From: Mytilus trossulus
Taxonomy: Eukaryota; Mollusca; Bivalvia; Mytilida; Mytilidae
Assembly: GCF_036588685.1 (NCBI RefSeq)
Contig: NC_086374.1
Span: forward strand, 68,756,457 to 68,820,456
DNA length: 64,000 bases
Direction of reading: 5' to 3'
How positions within the stretch are numbered: the first letter of the stretch is position 1; every line of letters begins with the position of its first letter. Under the pieces are notes generated by a model. That model had not been told where the DNA came from. It saw only the letters and a program-made list of their open reading frames with translations, and searched no databases. Below are positions 57,591 through 64,000 of this stretch, in pieces. The translations under genes and the position numbers were made by a program.

Positions 57591-58943
57591 ATGAGCAACA
57601 TTAACCAGGAAATTCGGGCAGTTTTACCCAGGCGTGTGAAGAAGAGTTTTGATTACAGAGTTTTCGATCAACTTGGTATGCAGTCCGAGGCAGTAACCAC
57701 AGAACCAGAGGTTGGTGACGAGCTTGTGCACGGTGCGACTGGTGGATCTGACAGTATGTCAAAGGTGGATTATGAAGACCTGAAAGAACGTCTTTCTATT
57801 TATTTGGATTCGGACGAGTCGGACACCGATGAGGAAACTAAAGAATTGGTCAGGAAACTCAAGGAAGTTAAACAGAAGGAGAAAGCAATGAAGAACAAGA
57901 AGAGAAAGGTGGAATTACGACAGGAAATAGAGAAGAGAATGAAGGAATTGGAGGAGTTGGAGGAGCTCGAGTTAAAAGGGGCCTCTAAGACGAAGAAGGA
58001 GAAATCCGGCAAGAAGGTGGATCAGTCCAAGAAGATCAAAGGTAAAAACAAAGAAACAGATAAAGAGAAAGGTAAAGAAACAGATAAACGTAAAGATAAA
58101 GATAAAGGCAAAGGCAAAGGGGCAGTGAAAGATAGTAAAGGTGATGAACTTTCTAGTTTAAGTATTAAACATTTAAGAAAAGATGCAAAGACTAAGAAAA
58201 TTGTAGAGAAACACATGAAGCAAATGATAGCCACAGAGTCTGACTCAGAGTCTGATTCTTCTTTAAGTAGTAGTTTAAGTTCTGATAGTAGCATGAGTAG
58301 TACGGGTAATGAGTCGGAGCCAAATTTTGTATCTAGTTCGGACTCTGATAGTCAAACTACACATACAAAGAAAAATAAGCATAAAAAAAAGAAGGTCAGA
58401 TCTGGTATTAAGGATAGACCTCATGATAAGGTTAAAATTAAAATGAACTGGCCGCAATCTGAACTCAAATATGAGTTTACAAACAGAAAGGCTGTGGAAT
58501 TTAGACAGCTAACCATGAGTCAGTTTTGTGCTGGTGAATTAGAAATTATAAGACATTGCAAAATTGGTAAAAAAGAAAGAGAGGGTAGATTATCTTTACT
58601 GAACAAAATTTGTTATTATGCTAGTGAATTTGAATGGTCTGTGCTGTTAAATTTTTATGCAGCATGGGTAAAATTACTTGAAAAAGGTGAGAATGTCTCG
58701 TCTGATGATACTTCTCTGTTGGAGGTTAGAATGTTAATAGGAAAGAAAGTGTTGAATAAAACTGCTAGTAAATATTCAGATAAATCTTCTGAAAAGAATT
58801 TTGATAAAAAAATTTGGTATTGTCCTTTGTATCAGAGAAATAAATGTAACGTTTCGAAGGATGGTCATAATTTGGATATTGCAGGCAAAAGTAGATTTGT
58901 ACAACATGTTTGTGCCACATGTTTACGGGAGGATAAGGCTTAA
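57591..58943 (+). CDS. Gag-like protein of the Ngaro-type element
   Basis: 450 aa from ATG 57591, which follows repeat A1 directly. A TTG 27 bp upstream is in frame but lies inside A1. An N-terminal acidic part leads into a Lys/Glu-rich coiled coil (about 70-145), a long K/E/D linker, a serine-acid tract (about 220-255, SDSESDSSLSSS), then a conserved globular part (FRQLTMSQFCAGELEIIRHC) and a C-terminal Cys/His cluster (YCPLYQRNKC...GH...HVCATC, about 415-445) that probably binds nucleic acid. Role by analogy: particle assembly and RNA packaging. It shares its reading frame with the RT gene downstream, from which TAA (58941-58943) separates it. Confidence 0.8.
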   Translation: MSNINQEIRAVLPRRVKKSFDYRVFDQLGMQSEAVTTEPEVGDELVHGATGGSDSMSKVDYEDLKERLSIYLDSDESDTDEETKELVRKLKEVKQKEKAMKNKKRKVELRQEIEKRMKELEELEELELKGASKTKKEKSGKKVDQSKKIKGKNKETDKEKGKETDKRKDKDKGKGKGAVKDSKGDELSSLSIKHLRKDAKTKKIVEKHMKQMIATESDSESDSSLSSSLSSDSSMSSTGNESEPNFVSSSDSDSQTTHTKKNKHKKKKVRSGIKDRPHDKVKIKMNWPQSELKYEFTNRKAVEFRQLTMSQFCAGELEIIRHCKIGKKEREGRLSLLNKICYYASEFEWSVLLNFYAAWVKLLEKGENVSSDDTSLLEVRMLIGKKVLNKTASKYSDKSSEKNFDKKIWYCPLYQRNKCNVSKDGHNLDIAGKSRFVQHVCATCLREDKA

Positions 58944-60989
58944 ATGAAACATCCAGAGAGTTCATCAGCTTGTCCTCATATGCCGTGACTAGAATTAGAA
59001 AAAGCTGTTAATAGCATTGGGAATTTTAATTCAAAAGTGATAGATACTTTTTATCCTGAATGGTTACTTGTAGATTCAAATAAGGACAAAATGCTGATTG
59101 ATAAAGGGGAAATCTCTCAGTCAATTGAGGTTTTTAAAAGTGATACTTGTACAGTTAATAATGACAATTATAGAATTTCAAGTAAAAGGGAAGTAAATAA
59201 ATCTTTACCAATTCAGTCATCTTTGAATTTAAAAATTGATGAATTTTGTCATAAACACAAAAAGTGTTTAATTTGTGATTTGAATGTCAATTCCTTAGAT
59301 TTACAGTATTTTGTGGATATTCAGAGAGAAATTAAATTATCAGGTTTACCGAATTATTTAGGTTGTAAAATACCAGTTTTTTCAAAGTTAAAAATAGAAT
59401 TTTTTAGATCTATGTTAGTTGACTATAGTGATCCCATTTTGTGTGACTTATTAGAATTTGGTTTTCCCATTGGTTATACAGCAGGTGATATAGTAGATAT
59501 CAAAAAGCCTCGTAATCATAGCGGTGCTAGAGATTTTCCAGATTTCATTTTGAAATATTTGAAAAAGGAGTTAGAATATAAAGCTGTTATTGGGCCTTTA
59601 AAAGTGAACCCTTTTATATATTCTTCGTTAGTGTTATCTCCTTTAAATTCAGTGCCAAAGAGTACACCAGGTGAAAGAAGGGTAATACTAGATTTAAGTT
59701 TTCCTTCTGAAAATTGCATTAATGCAGGTATTGATAAAGATATTTATTTGGGTGAATCAGTTAATTTGACTTATCCATCAGTAGATGATTTTGTTAATCT
59801 TATTAAGTTAAAAGGCAGAAATTGTGGTATTTTTAAGAGGGACTTGAAACGGGCTTATCGCCAAATTCCAATTGATCCTGGAGATATCAATTTTGTAGGA
59901 TTTCATTTGAAAAATCACATTTTTGTAGACAGAGTTTTAAGTATGGGACTTAGGTCATCAGCTCATATTTGTCAGAGAGTGACTTCATCGGTAGTTTACA
60001 TGATGAAGCAGTCTGGACATTTATTATTAAACTATTTAGATGATTTTGCTGGAGCTGAAAAATCAGAAGATGCAAATGTTGTATTTGCTTTATTAGGTAG
60101 ACTTTTAAACAGTTGTGGTCTTGAAGAATCAGTGGAGAAGGCTAGCTCTCCAAGTACAGTTATGACATTTTTAGGAGTGAAGTTTGACACTTCGGAACTT
60201 ACAATTTCAGTAACAACTGAGAGAGTGGAAGAGATTTTATTGTTGGTAAAGACTTGGTTAAATTTACTGGTTGCTACAGTTAGACAGTTACAGTCATTGT
60301 TAGGTAAACTACATTTTGTATCGAATTGTGTAAGACCAGGAAGGCTATTTGTATCTAGATTGCTTACTTGGCTTCGTAGTTTACCAGATGACAAATGTGA
60401 CCATGTTATTCCTTTGTATATAAGGAAAGATTTATTATGGTGGTATCATTTTTTAAAGTCTTATAATGGTGTTTCTATGATGGCTTTAGAGGATTGGTCT
60501 CAGCCAGATGAAATATTGGAGACAGATGCTACTTTGAGTGGATGTGGAGGTTGGTTTTTTGAAAAAAGAGAGTTTTTTCATGTTGAATTTCCTTCCTTTT
60601 TAATGGATTTGAATTTGCATATAAATCAATTTGAATTAGTTGCTTTGATGATTAGTGTTAAAGTATGGAGTGTACATTTTGTAAATAGAAAGATTTTAGT
60701 GAGATGTGATAATCAATCTACTGTGATGGTTTTGAATTCTGGGTGTACTAGAGATGCTTATATGCAATGTTGTTTAAGAGAAATTTTATTTTATGCTGCA
60801 AAGTATAATTTTGAAATTAAGGCTGTTCATTTTCCTGGAGTTGAAAACAGAACAGCAGATATTTTGTCAAGATGGCATTCTGATTCAAGATTTGAAGACT
60901 TATTTTATGAATTGCCTGTTGTAAGACTAGGTAAATGTTTTGAGAAATTTGTCTATTCAGGTCTTTTTCAGTTTACGCATGATTGGTAA
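58944..60989 (+). CDS. Reverse transcriptase / RNase H of the Ngaro-type element
   Basis: The frame opens at ATG 58944, touching the Gag stop (TAAATG), but TGA at 58986-58988 interrupts it after 14 codons. From there it is open for 667 codons; the first later ATG is 59091. RT motifs: motif A FKRDLKRAYRQIPI (about 59830), catalytic YLDDF (about 60034), then LGVKFDT and the LLGKLHFVSNCVRPGR linker typical of DIRS/Ngaro RTs. RNase H carboxylates: ETDATLSGCGGW, FELVAL, VRCDNQST and ENRTADILSRW. It makes cDNA and removes template RNA. The TGA may be a mutation (CGA to TGA would fit), readthrough or a re-initiation trap. TAA 60987-60989 ends it, and the recombinase follows in the same frame. Confidence 0.87.
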
Positions 60990-61985
60990 TTTATTGCAGA
61001 TTTACAGCTGAATTTGTTGAAAGTGGATCAACAGACATCGTGCAAGTCGGCCTTTGCTCGTGGCACGTTTGAGAACATTAAAGTTCAGTGGAGGACTTTT
61101 TTAACATTTTGTATTTATTTCGGTTTTAAATTTTTACCAGCATCTTTGAATACTGTGTGTTTGTATGCTCAATTTTTGAGCAGGTCTTTTAAATCAGTGC
61201 ATTCTATTAAAAATTATATTAATGGAGTAAGATTATTGCATTTATACAATGATTTGGAGTTTCCTTATCTACAAAGTTTTTCATTAAAACTTACTTTGAA
61301 AGGTTTACAGAGATTAAATCCTCATTTACCAAGGAAAGCGCTTCCTATAACTCCTTTGATTTTAAAACAGATTTATGAGTTTATGGATTTGAATGATCCC
61401 AAAGATAAGACTTTCTGGAGTTTGTTTTTGTTAGCCTTTTTTATGATGAGTAGAAAATCTAATCTTGTTCCTAATTCAGAAAAGGAATTTGATGAAAATA
61501 AGCAATTATGTAGAGGGGACATTATTATTGAAAATGATGTTTTAATTATTATTTTGAAATGGTCCAAAACAATTCAGTTTGGACAAAGAAAGTTGAGAAT
61601 TCCAATTTCTAGTATTCATGGGAGTATTTTATGTCCAGTTAATGCATACAAGAATATGATCGAAGCTATTCCAGCTGTTAAAAAGGATCCTGCCTTTTGT
61701 AAAGTTAAAAAGGGACGCATCCTACCCATTATTTATAAAGAGTATCAAAATAAGCTTAGATATTTAATACAAAAAACAGGTCGTAACTCTTTGTTTTACT
61801 CTACTCATAGTTTTAGAAGAGGGGGTGCATCTTTAGCTTTTGATGCTGATGTTTCTACTGAACTAATTCAACTTCATGGAGATTGGCATAGTGATGCTTA
61901 TAAAAATTATTTAGAATTTACTTTGGAACAAAAACTACAAGTTTCACAAATGATGTCAAAGAGTGTTTCCTTGTTAGGTTACTAA
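60990..61985 (+). CDS. Tyrosine recombinase of the Ngaro-type element
   Basis: Open in the same frame right after the RT stop; no ATG is available before the core fold, and the first alternative start is TTG 61014. The sequence TTTATTGCAG just before it could be a splice acceptor. Catalytic set visible: Arg in MMSRKSNL (about 61450), Lys in WSKTIQ, HSFRR (about 61807, the HxxR), HGDWHSD and the Tyr of YKNYLEF (about 61910). The N-terminal part (LKVDQQTSCKSAFARGTFEN) is the SAM-like DNA-binding domain. It joins the circular cDNA to the genome. All key residues are present, so the enzyme looks functional if expressed. Confidence 0.87.
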   Translation, partial: FIADLQLNLLKVDQQTSCKSAFARGTFENIKVQWRTFLTFCIYFGFKFLPASLNTVCLYAQFLSRSFKSVHSIKNYINGVRLLHLYNDLEFPYLQSFSLKLTLKGLQRLNPHLPRKALPITPLILKQIYEFMDLNDPKDKTFWSLFLLAFFMMSRKSNLVPNSEKEFDENKQLCRGDIIIENDVLIIILKWSKTIQFGQRKLRIPISSIHGSILCPVNAYKNMIEAIPAVKKDPAFCKVKKGRILPIIYKEYQNKLRYLIQKTGRNSLFYSTHSFRRGGASLAFDADVSTELIQLHGDWHSDAYKNYLEFTLEQKLQVSQMMSKSVSLLGY

Positions 61986-62011
61986 TTTAAACTGTTTCTT
62001 TGCAGAACCAG

Positions 62012-62526
62012 GAACTTTTCTAATAGTGTCAGACTCAATTGCAAAATATGTGAAGCTTGAGAATGCTGATGTGTTTGCGTTTCGGGGGGCTTCCATAGGA
62101 GAAATAACCTATCAGCTTAACAAGAACAAGGGGAGTATTTATGAAGGTTATAAATGTTTAATAATTCATTGTGGTACCAATGATATTCATATTTTATCTA
62201 TTGATCAGTTTAAGTCTGCTTATTGTAATTTGATTTCAACTGCTAAGTTGTTGTTTCCTTCTATGGTTATTGCTATGTCTGGTATTCTTCCTCGTCCTGT
62301 AGATTTTGAGGAAACAGGTCAAAAAATTAAGGCAGTTAATATGGCTTTGTTAAATTTATGTTTGAGTTATAATGTAGAGTTCATTCATTCATATAGATAT
62401 TTTTTGAAATGTGGAAAGCCAAAGGTGGAGTTATTTGCATATAAAGATGGTGGTTTGCACCTGAATTGTGAAGGTACAAGGCAGTTAGGGGTATATTTTA
62501 AAAGACGGGTTGCTCATCTGATTTAG
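62012..62526 (+). CDS. SGNH hydrolase-like protein of the Ngaro-type element
   Basis: About 170 residues in a different frame from the recombinase. Blocks: IVSDSIAKYV (block I, SDS in place of GDS), FRGASIGEI (block II Gly), HCGTNDIH (block III) and DGGLHLN (block V Asp/His). All catalytic positions are kept. Upstream, 'ctgtttctttgcag' ending at 62011 looks like a spliceosomal acceptor, and no ATG precedes block I, so it is probably made from a spliced RNA or as a fusion. Hydrolase genes are known passengers of Ngaro elements; the substrate is unknown. It ends at TAG 62524-62526. Confidence 0.8.
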
Positions 62527-63057
62527 ATATGGTAACTTGTCATTTGAGATGATTTTCTCAGATGGAGTTAAAGGATTAGTAGTGGTTGAATTTTATGTTT
62601 CTGCCATACTTCCTTTTGTTTCTTTTAGTTTATGGTTGATATTATTTCTTCCATACTAAAATTTGGATATTTTGTATTTTATTTTCCTTAATATGTAGGG
62701 GTTGTATTTGTTTGTTGGGTTATGATGTAGTAATGTTTATTTATATATTATGTACTAATAATTTTTATTTTATATTGCAGGTAAGGGACTCTTTTCAGTG
62801 AGTATTGTTCGCACTGTGGGGTGATGTTTCTTTTCATATGAGATATGGTTTCTTGTATGGAGAAAAGTTTATGTTCAGGGTTGATATTGTTTCTTCCTTG
62901 CTTGCTTTATTTATTTAGTTTGTGCTGGATATTATTTCTTGCATGCTAGATTAACAAGCTTAAATTGTGTATTGTTTATATGTTAGTTTAAATTAATTTG
63001 CTTAATTCTTTGTGCAACACAGTTGTTTGTTTATTTTTTGGCGGCCGTTGGCTTGGC
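62527..63057 (+). other. 3' untranslated region of the Ngaro-type element
   Basis: T-rich, with two loosely repeated lines ('gatattatttcttccatac' at about 62640 and 'gatattatttcttgcatgc' at about 62930). 'tattgcag' directly joined to 'gtaaggg' at about 62774-62787 is an acceptor-donor juxtaposition. No coding frame. Confidence 0.5.
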
Positions 63058-63282
63058 GGCTAGCTCATGTGTTTATTCGACTGGTTGGACTAATATATTG
63101 ATCATTTCTAATGGCTAGACGCTATATTTAACATTAACTTTACTTGTTATATGTGACTGTCAGTGGTATAGTCGAGTGTTTGTCCTGTGCTGTGAAATAT
63201 ATTTATTTGTCTTGTGTATATATATATTGTGCCGTAATAAAATTGAGTAACTTTGAGTTCTTTTGTGAGAAGCCTGGTAATT
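63058..63282 (+). repeat. Split direct repeat B1
   Basis: 225 bp, abuts A2. Differs from B2 at two positions (ctggttgg/ctgtttgg and ttgatcat/ttgaacat). Confidence 0.88.
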
Positions 63283-63472
63283 GTGTAATTTTTGATTTTA
63301 TAAAAATGGATAATTACCACGTGAATCACTGTTTACATTTACTCGGAAGAAATTGTTCCGAGTATTCTTTATTTTGATTGGTTAATTTGTTACCTGGATA
63401 CAGGACGCTCTTATATATTTCTTTGTTTCGGGATTCGCGGTACATTTGAAAATTTTCATTGAAATTATTTAC
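63283..63472 (+). repeat. Split direct repeat A2
   Basis: 190 bp, same as A1. Followed by an 87-bp spacer with CCCACC runs (63473-63559) before B2. Confidence 0.88.
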
Positions 63473-63559
63473 CCACCCACCCGCCGCATACAACTGTGTT
63501 AGTTATTAATTTTATTGTATTTTATGTGCTTATATATAAGATGTGCTTATGTATACTGT

Positions 63560-63784
63560 GGCTAGCTCATGTGTTTATTCGACTGTTTGGACTAATATAT
63601 TGAACATTTCTAATGGCTAGACGCTATATTTAACATTAACTTTACTTGTTATATGTGACTGTCAGTGGTATAGTCGAGTGTTTGTCCTGTGCTGTGAAAT
63701 ATATTTATTTGTCTTGTGTATATATATATTGTGCCGTAATAAAATTGAGTAACTTTGAGTTCTTTTGTGAGAAGCCTGGTAATT
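63560..63784 (+). repeat. Split direct repeat B2
   Basis: Right end of the element, finishing 'gcctggtaatt'; host sequence resumes at 'atgatagg'. Confidence 0.87.
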
Positions 63785-63815
63785 ATGATAGGACATTCAG
63801 TATAATAAATTTAAC

Positions 63816-63905
63816 AACACATAGCTGAGAGGGTGATAGAGCAGTTTCGAACCCCATGTTTTCTCGGAGTAACAATCTGCTCTATCACCCTCTCAGCTAT
63901 GTGTT
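63816..63905. repeat. Perfect inverted repeat with tRNA-like promoter motifs
   Basis: Two perfect 29-bp arms (63816-63844 and 63877-63905) around a 32-bp loop. The left arm reads 'tagctgagagggt...agagca', like a tRNA A box and D arm, and the loop starts 'gtttcgaacccc', like a B box. It cannot be a working tRNA gene as it stands; a fold-back of a tRNA-derived SINE head is the likeliest reading. Confidence 0.5.
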
Positions 63906-63966
63906 ATTTATATATTGACATAGACAAAAGTATTTAAAATATGAAATATAAATCATAAATTGAACA

Positions 63967-64000
63967 AAATTGAGAATGGAAATGGGGCGTGTGTCAAAAA
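63967..64000 (-). repeat. Start of a minus-oriented Penelope-type tail at the window edge
   Basis: 'attgagaatggaaatgggg' followed by 'gtgtcaaa' is the reverse complement of the tail end seen at 21275-21300 and 50715-50745. Confidence 0.5.

Larger units (their letters stand above)
57401..63784 (+). mobile_element. Ngaro-type tyrosine-recombinase retrotransposon, near-intact
   Basis: 6384 bp with split direct repeats in the order A1 (57401-57590), genes, B1 (63058-63282), A2 (63283-63472), spacer, B2 (63560-63784). A1 and A2 read identically over 190 bp; B1 and B2 differ at two of 225 positions. Genes in order: Gag-like, RT/RNase H, tyrosine recombinase, SGNH hydrolase. This content without a DIRS-type methyltransferase, and the A1-B1-A2-B2 repeats, fit the Ngaro group. 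Integration by recombinase leaves no target duplication, and none is seen. It stands opposite in strand to the FAXC-like copy 2. Confidence 0.88.

Noticed and set aside
57800-58294. Antisense Ser/Leu-rich frames over the Gag-like gene
   Set aside because: Shadow of the Lys/Glu- and Ser-rich coding strand.

Overview
This window looks like A+T-rich nuclear DNA from a marine bivalve mollusc, most likely a mussel. The evidence is (i) an intronless nicotinic-type Cys-loop receptor family in tandem, as in the large molluscan expansions; (ii) a spliced gene with GT/AG introns; and (iii) dense bivalve-type repeats (SINE-like modules, Penelope-like tails, arrays ending in GAC microsatellites, a tyrosine-recombinase retrotransposon). 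No bacterial-type operon is present. The species call is inference.

Left half (about 1.6-34 kb): five copies of one intronless Cys-loop ligand-gated channel gene, all on the + strand. Copies at 2177, 13353 and 22761 are intact (400-403 aa). The copy at 7666 carries a nonsense codon and a frameshift. The copy at 30028 carries a 52-bp deletion. The copies share promoter-proximal and intergenic DNA, including a leader motif exactly 32 bp before the ATG in four of them, so the array grew by DNA duplication after the intronless state arose. All keep the Cys-loop, the GEK cation-filter motif and the 9' leucine, but lack the vicinal cysteines of loop C and the loop A tyrosine of acetylcholine-binding subunits. 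Their ligand is therefore open.

Between the receptor genes lie a long, dead Penelope-like element (18265-21310) with two 5'-truncated relatives, a Harbinger-type MITE (17769-18118) with a TTA duplication, two CAG...CTG MITEs with 5-bp target duplications, and many SINE-like fragments.

Middle (35961-49597, minus strand): a six-exon gene for a failed-axon-connections/metaxin-like GST-fold protein, reconstructed as 286 codons with consistent splice phases. Its introns hold two 1.8-kb elements with ~500-bp monomers, a 2158-bp transposon with long, nearly perfect terminal inverted repeats and a GAGCT duplication, and fold-backs. A second copy (54340 onward, minus) shows exons 4-6 with identical exon lengths; its first three exons should lie beyond the right edge. 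The two mobile elements explain most of the intron-length difference between the copies.

Right end (57401-63784): a nearly intact Ngaro-type tyrosine-recombinase retrotransposon with split direct repeats A1-ORFs-B1-A2-B2, encoding a Gag-like protein, RT/RNase H, tyrosine recombinase and an SGNH hydrolase. A1 and A2 look identical, so the insertion is young. It sits on the opposite strand, presumably inside intron 3 of the second failed-axon gene.
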